A stretch of 64,000 nucleotides of DNA from Povalibacter uvarum (GTDB taxonomy: Bacteria; Pseudomonadota; Gammaproteobacteria; Steroidobacterales; Steroidobacteraceae): assembly GCF_014202975.1 (NCBI RefSeq), contig NZ_JACHHZ010000003.1, positions 992,001-1,056,000 on the forward strand, given 5' to 3'. This document shows positions 36,419 to 46,789 of this stretch, one piece after another. Under the pieces are notes generated by a model, which worked only from the letters and a program-made list of their open reading frames with translations, was not told the DNA's origin and did no database searches. The position numbers were made by a program, and so were the translations under genes. Numbering within the stretch: the first letter of the stretch is position 1; every line of letters begins with the position of its first letter.

Positions 36419-36487
36419 GTCCTCCCCGCGCAGGCGGGGATCCATGCCTTCAGCGAGGATGGATTCCCGCGTTCGCGGGAATGACGG
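36419..36487. repeat. Paired palindromic repeat (CCCCGCG and GTCATTCCCGCG type)
   Basis: Two hairpins, CCCCGCG-CA-GGCGGGG-like and TTCCCGCG-TT-CGCGGGAA, are separated by about 25 bases and flanked by GTCCTC and ATGACGGG. The second shares its core with 9065-9084. It fills the gap between the convergent ATP-grasp and phhB genes and probably acts as a bidirectional terminator. Confidence 0.7.
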
Positions 36488-36495
36488 GCTTTGGC

Positions 36496-36834
36496 CTACT
36501 GCTTCGGAATGCCGTCGATCTTCGCCGCGCAGATGAAGTCGTTCTCCGACAATCCGTTGATGGCGTGTGTCGAGTACTTGAGGCGGCAGTAGCCCCAGCC
36601 GCATTCGATGTCCGGATGATGATCTTCCGCGTTGGCGATGTGCGCCACCGCGTTCACGAAGCTCATCGTGTGATAGAAGTTCCTGAACTTCCATTCGCGA
36701 TGCAGGCTCTTCGCATCCGCCGACAGCGTCCATTCCGGCTGGAGCTGCTTCATCAGGCCTTCGGCCTGCGCTGGCGACAGCGGATCGATTCCGCCTTCGC
36801 ACGGTACGCATTTCTTCTCTGTCAGTCCGCTCAT
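36496..36834 (-). CDS. phhB: Pterin-4a-carbinolamine dehydratase
   Basis: PhhB/DCoH (112 residues) dehydrates the pterin carbinolamine formed by aromatic amino acid hydroxylases, or acts in molybdopterin-related metabolism. The catalytic EDHHPD segment, the WKFRNFYHTMSFVNAVAHIA helix and YSTHAINGLSENDFICAAKID strand are intact. The ATG at 36834 is chosen; the upstream frame crosses an inverted repeat. No phenylalanine hydroxylase lies in this window. It is likely transcribed with ispG. Confidence 0.93.
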   Translation of the reverse strand: MSGLTEKKCVPCEGGIDPLSPAQAEGLMKQLQPEWTLSADAKSLHREWKFRNFYHTMSFVNAVAHIANAEDHHPDIECGWGYCRLKYSTHAINGLSENDFICAAKIDGIPKQ

Positions 36835-36849
36835 GTTCAAGTTCTCCGG

Positions 36850-36959
36850 AAGAAGAGTAGGATTTTCCACGGGGATCACGGCGTGCACGGGGATGCGAAG
36901 AATCAATCTCTGTTCCGAACCCAGTGTTCCCCGTGTACCCGTGGGGATCTTCTTCTTCG
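36850..36959. repeat. Inverted repeat arms with CACGGGG units between ispG and phhB
   Basis: Two arms, each with two to three copies of a CACGGGG/CCCCGTG unit at spacings of 8-11 bp and flanked by AAGAAGA / TCTTCTT, face each other across about 30 bases. They can pair into a long stem in the ispG-phhB message. The right arm begins three bases beyond the ispG stop codon. The CCCCGTG motif recurs at 38334-38350. Confidence 0.7.
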
Positions 36960-36962
36960 ATC

Positions 36963-38180
<1,218 letters not shown>

Positions 38181-38420
38181 GGGTAGGATGGGTCGGAAGG
38201 AAAAGGGCCGGAATTGTAACGCAGCCCACGGCTTGCGCCGCAAACGTCATCGTGCGCTGCACATCATCAGTCCGGACGGAGAAAGATTCTCCATGTCGAA
38301 AGTTACGAAAGACAGAGTCTGCCCCCGCGGTTCCCCGTGCTCCCCGTGGAGAGTCCGTTTCGGAAATTCCTGAGCGCGACACGGGAGCCTCGGCTACCAT
38401 ACCGCCACCCATCGCAAGGC

Positions 38421-38642
38421 GCGGCCGGAGAGAGCGAGTTCGTCTCGCCGCCGAAGGCGCAACCGCCCGGAAACGCTCAGGCAAATGAACGGCGCGCCCT
38501 TGTGACGACTTCATCATCGTCGCTCGACGGGCTCTGGAGAGTAGCCGGAATGTATGCATTCCCGGCTCACCGAAGGGGAGAGGTATCGCCGCCCAGGCGG
38601 ATTTCAGATACCGGATCTCTCAGGTCGCAGGACAGAGGGGCG
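38421..38642 (+). promoter_or_regulatory. Tandem glycine riboswitch
   Basis: Two glycine aptamers precede gcvT. Aptamer 1 (about 38421-38500) has GGAGAGAGC, then GCCGAAGGCGCAA and CGCTCAGGCAAATGAAC. Aptamer 2 (about 38530-38642) has CTCTGGAGAG, ACCGAAGGGGAG and ATCTCTCAGGT...AGGACAGAGG. These are the conserved core blocks. Glycine binding is expected to switch on the gcv operon, which starts 65 bases downstream. The 240 bases between ispG and the riboswitch hold a CCCCGTG repeat and probably the promoter, which I could not fix. Confidence 0.92.
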
Positions 38643-38706
38643 CCGGATCGCGAAAGCGGTCTGACGCAACCTATGTTCGCGAATTCGTTTCACCGGAAGC
38701 CAGCTG

Positions 38707-39789
38707 ATGGGATTCAAGACACCTCTCCATGACACGCACGTCGCGTCCGGCGCGCGTATGGTCGATTTCGGCGGCTGGGACATGCCCGTCAACTACGGGT
38801 CCCAGATCGAAGAGCATCACGCCGTTCGTCGCGATGCGGGCATGTTCGACGTCTCGCACATGCTCATTGCGGACATCACCGGTCCGCGCACGCGCGAGTA
38901 TCTGCGTCATCTCCTCGCGAACGATGTCGTGAAGCTGAAGGACTCGGGCAAGGCGCTCTACAGCTGCATGCTCAACGAGACCGGCGGCGTCGTCGACGAT
39001 CTCATCGTCTATTTCATCAACGAGAACTGGTTCCGCGTCGTAGTGAACGCGGGCACGCGCGAGAAGGACACGGCGTGGCTGAAGCGCTTCGCTGGTCCCT
39101 TCGGTGTCGATGTTCGTCCGCGCCCTGATCTCGCGATGATCGCAGTTCAGGGTCCGCAGGCCCGCGCCAAGGCAGCGACATTGCTGGGTTCGCATGCGCC
39201 GGCGGCACTCGAGCTGAAGACGTTCTTCGGTCGCGAGCTCGGGCAGTACTTCGTCGCGCGAACCGGTTACACCGGCGAAGACGGCTGGGAAGTCATGATG
39301 CCCGTCGCGGAAGTCGCCAAGTTCTGGGCGGATCTCAAAGCGGCCGGTGTTGCCGAGTGCGGTCTGGGCGCACGCGACACGCTGCGTCTCGAAGCCGGCA
39401 TGAACCTTTACGGCAACGACATGGACGAGAACGTGTCCCCGCTCGAATCCGGGCTCACCTGGACCGTCGCGTTCGATCCGCCTGAGCGTGATTTCGTCGG
39501 GCGCCCTGCGCTCGAAGCGCTGCGCAAGAACGGCATTCCGCGCAAGCTCGTCGGCCTGGTTCTCGAGGATCGCGGCGTGTTGCGCGGGCATCAGAAGGTC
39601 GTCGCGCCGGGTATCGGCGAAGGCGAGCTGACCAGCGGAACGTTCTCACCGACGCTCGAACGCTCGATCGGTTTCGCGCGCGTGCCTGCCGCCACCGGTG
39701 AAACGGTGCAGGTCGACATTCGCGGCAAGCTGCTGCCCGCGAAGGTCGTGAAGTATCCGTTCGTGCGAAACGGCAAGGCGCTGATCTGA
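38707..39789 (+). CDS. gcvT: Glycine cleavage T protein (aminomethyltransferase)
   Basis: GcvT (360 residues) transfers the aminomethyl carbon from H protein to tetrahydrofolate, releasing ammonia. It opens with [28 protein letters not shown] and has [26 protein letters not shown] and [21 protein letters not shown]. It is the first gene behind the glycine riboswitch. A 9-bp tandem inverted repeat lies between it and gcvH. Confidence 0.97.
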   Translation: MGFKTPLHDTHVASGARMVDFGGWDMPVNYGSQIEEHHAVRRDAGMFDVSHMLIADITGPRTREYLRHLLANDVVKLKDSGKALYSCMLNETGGVVDDLIVYFINENWFRVVVNAGTREKDTAWLKRFAGPFGVDVRPRPDLAMIAVQGPQARAKAATLLGSHAPAALELKTFFGRELGQYFVARTGYTGEDGWEVMMPVAEVAKFWADLKAAGVAECGLGARDTLRLEAGMNLYGNDMDENVSPLESGLTWTVAFDPPERDFVGRPALEALRKNGIPRKLVGLVLEDRGVLRGHQKVVAPGIGEGELTSGTFSPTLERSIGFARVPAATGETVQVDIRGKLLPAKVVKYPFVRNGKALI

Positions 39790-39796
39790 GATTACC

Positions 39797-39890
39797 GGTG
39801 ACGATGGTCACGACGGTCACGAAAGTCACGAGGATCGCGGTCCTCGGTTTCGGGCCCTCGTCATCGCCGTCGCCCTCGTTGCTTTCGTCA
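39797..39890. repeat. 9-bp tandem repeat in inverted arms (GGTCACGAC type)
   Basis: About five units of a 9-bp motif (GGTCACGAC, GGTCACGAA, AGTCACGAG...) lie at 39797-39841; the facing arm (39855-39890) has CCCTCGTCA, CCCTCGTTG and CTTTCGTCA units. They can pair across a short loop. The array starts eight bases after the gcvT stop. Confidence 0.75.
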
Positions 39891-39912
39891 TTCTCTCCGC
39901 AGGAAAAAATCC

Positions 39913-40308
39913 ATGTCCTCCATTCCCGCTGACCTGAAATACCTCGATTCCCACGAATGGGCGCGCGTCGAGAGCGACGGCACGGTCACCATCGGCATCT
40001 CCGATCACGCGCAGGGCGCGCTCGGCGATCTGGTGTTCGTCGAAGTGCCGGAAGTGGGCAAGTCGCTCAGCAAGGGCGGCGCGGCTGCGGTCGTCGAATC
40101 GGTGAAGGCTGCTTCCGACGTGTACAGCCCGCTGTCCGGCGAAGTCATCGCTGCGAACGACTCGCTCGGTTCCGCTCCGGAGCTGGTGAACCAGGATCCG
40201 TACGGCCAGGGCTGGCTGTTCAAGATCAAACCCAGCAACTCCGCCGAGCTCGGCCAGCTCCTCGACGCGAAAGCGTATGAGAAGGCGCTGGAAGCGGAAG
40301 GGCACTGA
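39913..40308 (+). CDS. gcvH: Glycine cleavage H protein
   Basis: GcvH (131 residues) carries lipoyllysine and shuttles the aminomethyl group among P, T and L proteins. The lipoylation lysine lies in the [16 protein letters not shown] segment (near residue 65). [14 protein letters not shown] opens the domain. An AGGA ribosome site precedes the ATG. gcvPA starts nine bases after the stop. Confidence 0.97.
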   Translation: MSSIPADLKYLDSHEWARVESDGTVTIGISDHAQGALGDLVFVEVPEVGKSLSKGGAAAVVESVKAASDVYSPLSGEVIAANDSLGSAPELVNQDPYGQGWLFKIKPSNSAELGQLLDAKAYEKALEAEGH

Positions 40309-40317
40309 GGAATCGAC

Positions 40318-41676
40318 ATGCCTTTCATTCCCCATACCGACACCGACGTGAAAGAAATGCTGGCAGCCATCGGCGCGCCGGCGATCGATTCATTGTTCGA
40401 TGAGATTCCCGCCAGCCTGCGGATCCAGTCGCTCGCGGGCATTCCCGAAGCGCTGACCGAGATGGAGGTCAACCGCCTGATGCAATCGCGTGCGCAGCGC
40501 GACGGGCGGCCGTTGAACTTCATCGGCGCTGGTGCCTACGAGCATCACATTCCCGCTGCCGTCTGGGCGATCGTCACGCGCGGAGAGTTCTACAGCGCCT
40601 ACACGCCGTACCAGGCCGAGGCGAGCCAGGGCACGCTGCAGTTGCTGTACGAATACCAGACGATGATGGCGAGCCTGACGGGCATGCAGGTGTCGAACGC
40701 GTCGCTGTACGACGGCGCATCGGCGCTGGCGGAAGCCTGTCTCATGGCCGTGCGCGCGAATCGCAAGTCGAAGTCCGCGCGCATCCTCGTGCCGACGACG
40801 GTGAATCCGACGTATCTGGAAGTTTCGCGTGCGATCGCCGAAGGACAGCAGCTCACGTTTGAAACCGTGGCCTACACGCCGGGCACGGGAACGACCGCCG
40901 CTTCGGCTTTCAATGCGTACAGCGGCCAGGACATCACCGCAGTCGTGATCCAGCATCCGAATTTCTTCGGCTTGCTCGAGGATGTCGATGCGATCACCGA
41001 CTGGGCGCACGCGAACGGCGCGCTGGTCATCGCGGTCGTGAATCCGATGTCGCTTGCGATCCTGAAGCCGCCGGGTGAGTGGGGCGCCAAAGGTGTCGAC
41101 GTCGTCGTCGGTGACGGGCAGCCGTTCGGTGTGCCGCTTTCGTCCGGCGGTCCCAACTTCGGTTTCATGACGACGCGCATGGAGCACGTTCGCCAGATGC
41201 CGGGTCGCATCATCGGTCGTACGGTCGATCTCGACGGCAAGCCGGGATTCACGCTGACGTTGCAGGCGCGCGAGCAGCACATCCGCCGCAGCAAGGCGAC
41301 CTCGAACATCTGCACGAACCAGGGACTGCTGGTGACCGCCGGAACGATCTACATGTCGTTGCTCGGCGCATCAGGTCTCGAGCAAGTCGCATCCACCTGT
41401 CAGCGCCGCACGAGCGAGCTGGTTGCGGCACTGACGAAGGTGAAGGGCGTCAAGCTCGCATTCGCGGGCCCGCGATTCCATGAAGCCGTCCTGCAGCTCG
41501 ATCGCAAGGTTTCGGACGTGATCGAAGCGCTCGCCAGCCGCGGCATCATCGGCGGCTTCGACCTGTCGCGACGCTACCCCGAACTCGGCAACGCGCTGCT
41601 CGTGTGCGCCACCGAAACCCGAACCGACGAAGACATCGCGGCCTATGCGAAGGCCCTGGCGGAGGTGCTGAAGTAG
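40318..41676 (+). CDS. gcvPA: Glycine dehydrogenase subunit 1
   Basis: The alpha half (452 residues) of the split P protein, which decarboxylates glycine together with Gcv[38 protein letters not shown] and the [17 protein letters not shown] segment mark the subunit. It contains no PLP lysine, as expected. Splitting of gcvP is typical of Gram-positives and a subset of proteobacteria. The start has GAGGAA as ribosome site. Confidence 0.96.
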   Translation: MPFIPHTDTDVKEMLAAIGAPAIDSLFDEIPASLRIQSLAGIPEALTEMEVNRLMQSRAQRDGRPLNFIGAGAYEHHIPAAVWAIVTRGEFYSAYTPYQAEASQGTLQLLYEYQTMMASLTGMQVSNASLYDGASALAEACLMAVRANRKSKSARILVPTTVNPTYLEVSRAIAEGQQLTFETVAYTPGTGTTAASAFNAYSGQDITAVVIQHPNFFGLLEDVDAITDWAHANGALVIAVVNPMSLAILKPPGEWGAKGVDVVVGDGQPFGVPLSSGGPNFGFMTTRMEHVRQMPGRIIGRTVDLDGKPGFTLTLQAREQHIRRSKATSNICTNQGLLVTAGTIYMSLLGASGLEQVASTCQRRTSELVAALTKVKGVKLAFAGPRFHEAVLQLDRKVSDVIEALASRGIIGGFDLSRRYPELGNALLVCATETRTDEDIAAYAKALAEVLK

Positions 41677-41699
41677 TCCGGGCGATTCGGACTCTTCAC

Positions 41700-41731
41700 G
41701 CCATCACCTCATCACCCGATCACCTCATCAC
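41700..41731. repeat. Four tandem 8-bp units (CTCATCAC type)
   Basis: GCCATCAC, CTCATCAC, CCGATCAC and CTCATCAC lie head to tail in the gcvPA-gcvPB gap. No inverted partner is visible in the short gap. They end just before the gcvPB ribosome-binding region. Confidence 0.7.
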
Positions 41732-41738
41732 TTTCCCT

Positions 41739-43196
41739 ATGCGCGAACCCTTGATCTTCCAGCACTCCCGCAGCGGTCGCAGCGCGGTTGCCCAGTATCC
41801 CCATGGCGAGAAGGCCGACGTTCCGGCGGCACTGCGTCGCAAGCAGCCGCCGAACTTGCCCGAAGTCTCCGAGCTGCAGGCTGTCCGTCATTTCACGCGG
41901 CTGTCGCAGCTGAACTTCTCGATCGACACGCATTTCTATCCGCTCGGGTCGTGCACGATGAAGTACAACCCGCGCGCCTGTAACCAGAATGCAATGCTGC
42001 CGGAGTTCCTCTCGCGGCATCCGCTGGGTCCGGATTCGGCGGGGCAGGGCTTCCTCTCCTGCATGTACGAATTGCAGGAGATGCTGAAGGAAGTGACCGG
42101 CATGAAGGGCGTGTCGCTCACGCCGATGGCGGGTGCGCAGGGCGAGTTCGCCGGCGTCGCGATGATTCGCGCCTATCACAAGGCCCGCGGCGATCTGCAG
42201 CGGACCGAGATCATCTGTCCCGATGCGGCCCACGGCACCAACCCCGCGACCGCCACGATGTGCGGCTGCAGCGTGATCGAAATTCCGTCGCTCCCGAGCG
42301 GCGATATCGATTTCGAAGCGCTCAAGAAGGCAGTGGGTCCGAAGACCGCCGGCATCATGCTCACGAATCCTTCGACGCTCGGTGTGTTCGAGCGCCGCAT
42401 CGAAGAAGTCGCGCGGGTGGTGCACGAAGCGGGCGGCCTGCTGTACTACGACGGTGCGAATCTGAATGCGATTCTCGGCAAGGTTCGTCCGGGCGACATG
42501 GGCTTCGATGTCATCCACATGAACCTTCACAAGACCTTCTCGACGCCCCACGGCGGCGGCGGCCCCGGTTCGGGCGCGGTCGGTGTGAATCAGCGTCTCC
42601 TGCCGTTCATGCCGGTCCCAGTGGTCGGCAAGGAAGGGGATCGCTATCGCTGGCTGGATGAGCGCGACCTGCCGCAGACGATCGGCCGGTTGTCGGCATT
42701 CATGGGCAATGCTGGCGTTCTGCTGCGCGCCTACGTCTACATGCGCATGCTCGGCCGCGCCGGCATGCAGCGCGTCGCGGAGTTTTCAGCACTCAATGCG
42801 AATTACATGCTGGCCCGTCTCAAGCAGGCGGGTTTCGACGCCGCGTATCCGGATCGTCGCGCCAGCCATGAGTTCATCATCACGATGAAGCGCCAGGCGA
42901 AGGAGCTCGGCGTGAACGCCATGGACTTCGCGAAGCGGCTGCTCGACTACGGGTTCCATGCACCGACGACTTACTTCCCGCTGCTGGTTCCGGAGTGCCT
43001 GCTCATCGAGCCCACCGAGACGGAGAGCAAGCAGGAGATCGATGCGTTCATCGATGCCCTGATCGCCATCGAAAAGGAAGCGCTCGAGGACGCGGCAAAA
43101 GTCAAAGGCGCCCCCTATACTCTGCCGGTACGCCGCCTGGACGATGTAAGGGCGGCCAAGCAACTGGACCTGACGTACCAAGAACGAAGCGGTTAG
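41739..43196 (+). CDS. gcvPB: Glycine dehydrogenase subunit 2
   Basis: The beta half (485 residues) of glycine decarboxylase with the PLP lysine in [16 protein letters not shown]. It has [15 protein letters not shown] near residues 66-80. The ATG at 41739 gives the family N-terminus ([13 protein letters not shown]); an earlier start would fall inside gcvPA. The last codons (RSG, stop) lie at the start of a heptad array, and the TAG stop (43194-43196) is part of two adjoining units. Confidence 0.96.
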   Translation: MREPLIFQHSRSGRSAVAQYPHGEKADVPAALRRKQPPNLPEVSELQAVRHFTRLSQLNFSIDTHFYPLGSCTMKYNPRACNQNAMLPEFLSRHPLGPDSAGQGFLSCMYELQEMLKEVTGMKGVSLTPMAGAQGEFAGVAMIRAYHKARGDLQRTEIICPDAAHGTNPATATMCGCSVIEIPSLPSGDIDFEALKKAVGPKTAGIMLTNPSTLGVFERRIEEVARVVHEAGGLLYYDGANLNAILGKVRPGDMGFDVIHMNLHKTFSTPHGGGGPGSGAVGVNQRLLPFMPVPVVGKEGDRYRWLDERDLPQTIGRLSAFMGNAGVLLRAYVYMRMLGRAGMQRVAEFSALNANYMLARLKQAGFDAAYPDRRASHEFIITMKRQAKELGVNAMDFAKRLLDYGFHAPTTYFPLLVPECLLIEPTETESKQEIDAFIDALIAIEKEALEDAAKVKGAPYTLPVRRLDDVRAAKQLDLTYQERSG

Positions 43197-43264
43197 TGGT
43201 TGGCGGATAGCACGTCGAGCAGCGTTCCTCCTCTGACCATCCGCCATCCGCTATCCGCCATCTA
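43188..43264. repeat. Heptad tandem repeat in inverted arms at the gcvPB-dgkA junction
   Basis: Three units (AGCGGTT, AGTGGTT, GGCGGAT) at 43188-43208 face four units (CCATCCG, CCATCCG, CTATCCG, CCATCTA) at 43237-43264. The left arm contains the gcvPB stop codon. The unit combines the AGCGGTT type (9022) and the GGCGGAT type (12275, 60515). Confidence 0.8.
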
Positions 43265-43280
43265 CTTCCTCCGGAGTCCT

Positions 43281-43643
43281 ATGGATCGGCCGAAACTGTC
43301 CGGCATGCGCCGGTTGTTGCTCGCGTTCGTGAATTCGTGGAAGGGGTTCAAGGGTGCGTTTCGGGAAGAGGCCGCCTTCAGGCAGGAAGTCGCGCTCGCG
43401 GTCGTTCTGCTCCCCCTGGGTGTCTGGCTCGGCAAGACCGGTGTCGAGCGTGCGCTGCTCGTGGGCGCGGTCCTCATCGTCCTCATCGTGGAACTGCTCA
43501 ACACGGGGATCGAAACGGTCGTCGACCGGATCGGCCTCGAGCGTCATGAGCTGTCGGGACTGGCCAAGGACGTGGGCTCCACGGCCGTGCTGATATCCTT
43601 CCTTCTGCTGGGCACCATCTGGGGATTCATCCTTTTAGGCTGA
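43281..43643 (+). CDS. dgkA: Diacylglycerol kinase DgkA
   Basis: DgkA (120 residues) is the small trimeric inner-membrane kinase that phosphorylates diacylglycerol. It has an N-terminal amphipathic helix (LLLAFVNSWKGFKGAFREEAAFRQE), three membrane helices and the active-site VELLNTGIETVVDRIG. The ATG at 43281 has CCGGAG eight bases upstream; an earlier start would read through the repeat. It lies at the end of the gcv group. Confidence 0.95.
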   Translation: MDRPKLSGMRRLLLAFVNSWKGFKGAFREEAAFRQEVALAVVLLPLGVWLGKTGVERALLVGAVLIVLIVELLNTGIETVVDRIGLERHELSGLAKDVGSTAVLISFLLLGTIWGFILLG

Positions 43644-43797
43644 TCCCTTAAGGTTTGTGGGAACCCTGCGTGGACCGCAGCGTCCATCACATCAGTGTCC
43701 GCGGATCGGGTGCGACAATGTCCCGACTTGCGTCCCGGTCCGCTGCTCGGCGATAAGTTCTCACCCAAGCATCCGTCATCCAACCGACAAGCCACTC

Positions 43798-46629
43798 ATG
43801 CAAAAAGCCCTCGGCGTCGCATTGCTGCTCGTTGCTACCCATGTGATCGCTGCCGAGGACGCGCCGCCCACAGCGCAGCTGGTGCCGGTATCAGCGGCCG
43901 AGGACTCGCGCTGGACCCGTACGCTGGAGCGCGTCGCGACGGGCGTCGTGACCATCCAGGTCGATCAGACGAGGGCATTCGACACCGAATGGAATATGTC
44001 CAGTCAGGCAACGGGCTTCGTGGTCGACGCGAAGAACGGGCTGATCCTGACGAACCGCCACGTGGTGACGCCGGGTCCGGTGACCGCGCAGGCCGTGTTC
44101 CTCAATCGCGAGGAAGTGACGCTGTACCCGGTCTATCGCGACCCGATCCACGACTTCGGGTTCTATCGTTACGATCCATCGAAGCTGCGGTTCATCAAAC
44201 CCACCGAGCTCAAGCTGTATCCGGACGGCGCGCAGGTCGGCCGCGAAATCCGCGTCATCGGCAACGATGCCGGTGAGCAGTTGTCGATCCTGGCGGGCAC
44301 GCTCGCCCGGCTCGATCGCGAAGCGCCCAACTACGGGCTCGGCAAGTACAACGACTTCAACACGTTCTACTACCAGGCCGCATCCAGCACCTCCGGCGGT
44401 TCCTCGGGTTCACCCGTCATCGATGTCGAAGGGCGCGTCGTCGCGCTCAACGCGGGCGGCAGCTCGCAGGCCGCATCGAGCTTCTACCTGCCGCTCGATC
44501 GCATCACTCGCGCGCTCAAGTTCATCCAGGACAACAAGCCCGTTCCGCGCGGCACGCTGCAGACGGTCTTCAGGTTCACGCCGTTCGATGAAGTCCGCCG
44601 CCTGGGGCTCAAGCCGGAGACAGAGACCGAAGTCCGCCGCAAGTATCCGGCGAACACCGGCCTGCTCGTGGTGAGCGAAGCGCAGGTCGGATCGGCGGCG
44701 GAACAGGAGCTCGAGCCGGGCGACATTCTGATTCGCGTCAACAACGAGCTGGCGATCGGCTTCGACGATCTCTCCGAAGTGCTCGACAACGGCGTCGGCA
44801 AGACGGTGAAGCTGTCCATCGAGCGCGGCGGCCAGTCATTCGACAAGACACTGACCATCGAGGATCTGTACGCGATCACGCCAGATCGCTTCCTCGAGTT
44901 CGGCGACTCCGTCGTCCACACGCTGTCGTGGCAGCAGGCGCGGCACATCAATGCGGCGATCAAGGGCGTCTACGTCGCGAATCCGGGTTATGTGCTGGGT
45001 TCAGCGGCTGTGCCTCGCGGCGCGGTCATCACGGAGATCGGCGGCAAGCCGGTCGCCGCGCTGGCGGACTTCGAGGCTGAGGTTGCGAAGCTGAAGGACG
45101 GCGAGCGCGTCACCGTGCGGTTCTTCACGATCGACGATCCCGCGACCGCTCAGTGGCGCGTGATCCGCATGGATCGCCGCTGGTTCCCCGCACGCTCCTG
45201 CAAGCGCGACGATGCGGCCGGTGTGTGGCCTTGCACGGCATGGCCGGAAGACGGCGAAGCGCAGCCGCCGAAGCCGGCAACGACGAGCTTCGCGAAGACG
45301 TCGGACCCGCTGCTGAACAAGCTGGCGCCGTCGCTGGTGCTGGTCAACTTCGACATGCCGTACTCGGTCTCCGGCATCACGGAGCGCAACTACTACGGCA
45401 CCGGCGTGATCGTCGATGCCGAACGCGGCCTCGTCGTCGTCGATCGCAACACGGTGCCCGTCGTCATCGGCGATGTGCGCCTGACGTTTGCAGGCACCAT
45501 CGAAATTCCAGGACGCGTCGAGTACGTGCACCCGCTGCACAACCTCGCGATGATTTCGTACGACCCGAAATCGATCGGCGCAACACCCGCCAAGGCGGCT
45601 GTGTTCAAGGCCATCGATGTCCAGCCGGGAGAGCAGGTGTGGGCGGTCGGCGTGCGTGGCGACGGCAAGGTGCAGTCGCGAATGGCAACCGTAGCATCCG
45701 TGGATCCGGTCGCGTTCCCGCTGTCGCGCACTTTCCAGTTCCGCGATTCGAATCTCGAGACGATCCAGCTGGTGAACGGTCCGGGCGACTACGACGGGCT
45801 GCTGACGAACAAGCAGGGCGAAGTGGTCGCCACGTGGGCTAGCTTTGCGTATGAAGCCGGCCGCGAGATCGCACAGGAGAATCGCGGCATCCCGGCGGAG
45901 CTGATCCTCGAGATGCTGCCGCTCGTGCGTGACGGCAGCACGCTGCATTCCCTCGAAGCCGAGCTGCTTCCCGTCCCGCTGGCAGGCGCTCGCAAACTCG
46001 GGTTGCCGGATCGCTGGATCCAGAAGCTCGAACAGCACAGCCCGGATCGCCGGCAGGTTTTGAGCGTCACACGGCTCGTCGGCGGTGCACCCGCTTCGAA
46101 ACTGCTGCGCTCCGGCGATCTGATTCTCGACATCGACGGTGCCGTGGTGAATCGCTTCCGCGAAGTGGAGCGGGCGGTCCAGAAGCCGCAGGTCCGGATC
46201 ACCGTGCTGCGCGACGGCGCGGAGCAGGCGATCGATGTGCCGACCGTAGTGTTGGGCGGACGCGATCTCGACCGCATCGTTCTCTGGGCGGGTGCGGTGC
46301 TGCAGGAGCCGCATCGCGCACTGGCGGTTCAGCGAGGCATTCAGCCGGACGGCGTGTTCGTCGGTTACTTCTCGTATGGTTCGCCCGCGACCCGCTACCA
46401 GCTGTGGGCAGGACGGCGCATCGTGGAAGTCGATGGCCAGCCGACGCCGGATCTCGACCACTTCATCAAGGCGGTTGCGGGACGACCCGACAAGTCCTCG
46501 GTGCGGCTGCGGACCATGGCGTGGAACGGATCGGTCGACGTCATCACTCTGAAGCTCGACAACCGCTACTGGCCCGCGTACGAGCTCAAGCGGTCGGCGG
46601 ACGGCTGGAATCGCACCATGCTCGAGTGA
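43798..46629 (+). CDS. Periplasmic DegP/Nma111-like double serine protease with PDZ domains
   Basis: A 943-residue exported protease. The signal peptide is residues 1-19 (MQKALGVALLLVATHVIAA). The first trypsin-like domain carries a full triad: His88 (LTNRHVV), Asp119 (PIHDFGFYRYD) and Ser203 (TSGGSSGSPV). PDZ-like repeats follow. A second protease-like domain (from about 500, NLAMISYD) lacks the catalytic serine context, then another PDZ set. This layout and length match yeast Nma111 rather than two-PDZ DegP. It probably handles misfolded envelope proteins; substrate unknown. Confidence 0.88.
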   Translation: MQKALGVALLLVATHVIAAEDAPPTAQLVPVSAAEDSRWTRTLERVATGVVTIQVDQTRAFDTEWNMSSQATGFVVDAKNGLILTNRHVVTPGPVTAQAVFLNREEVTLYPVYRDPIHDFGFYRYDPSKLRFIKPTELKLYPDGAQVGREIRVIGNDAGEQLSILAGTLARLDREAPNYGLGKYNDFNTFYYQAASSTSGGSSGSPVIDVEGRVVALNAGGSSQAASSFYLPLDRITRALKFIQDNKPVPRGTLQTVFRFTPFDEVRRLGLKPETETEVRRKYPANTGLLVVSEAQVGSAAEQELEPGDILIRVNNELAIGFDDLSEVLDNGVGKTVKLSIERGGQSFDKTLTIEDLYAITPDRFLEFGDSVVHTLSWQQARHINAAIKGVYVANPGYVLGSAAVPRGAVITEIGGKPVAALADFEAEVAKLKDGERVTVRFFTIDDPATAQWRVIRMDRRWFPARSCKRDDAAGVWPCTAWPEDGEAQPPKPATTSFAKTSDPLLNKLAPSLVLVNFDMPYSVSGITERNYYGTGVIVDAERGLVVVDRNTVPVVIGDVRLTFAGTIEIPGRVEYVHPLHNLAMISYDPKSIGATPAKAAVFKAIDVQPGEQVWAVGVRGDGKVQSRMATVASVDPVAFPLSRTFQFRDSNLETIQLVNGPGDYDGLLTNKQGEVVATWASFAYEAGREIAQENRGIPAELILEMLPLVRDGSTLHSLEAELLPVPLAGARKLGLPDRWIQKLEQHSPDRRQVLSVTRLVGGAPASKLLRSGDLILDIDGAVVNRFREVERAVQKPQVRITVLRDGAEQAIDVPTVVLGGRDLDRIVLWAGAVLQEPHRALAVQRGIQPDGVFVGYFSYGSPATRYQLWAGRRIVEVDGQPTPDLDHFIKAVAGRPDKSSVRLRTMAWNGSVDVITLKLDNRYWPAYELKRSADGWNRTMLE

Positions 46630-46757
46630 TTTGCCGTGATGTGCGTGGCGTTTTTCTGCAGGTAATCCCCCTGCGCTGGACGCCCGCTCCGCCGCTCGTC
46701 GGCCCACTTGTCGGCCCAAACCGCGTGCGCGTCGCCTCGCCGCCATAACTTCGCCCG

Positions 46758-46773
46758 GCGGCCGAGGCCGCCT
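46758..46773. other. GC-rich palindrome before sua5
   Basis: GGCGGCC-GA-GGCCGCC is a perfect 7-bp hairpin 16 bases before the Sua5 start. It could end the protease transcript or act as an operator; no T-tract follows. Confidence 0.45.
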
Positions 46774-46789
46774 TGCTATCATTGACCGC

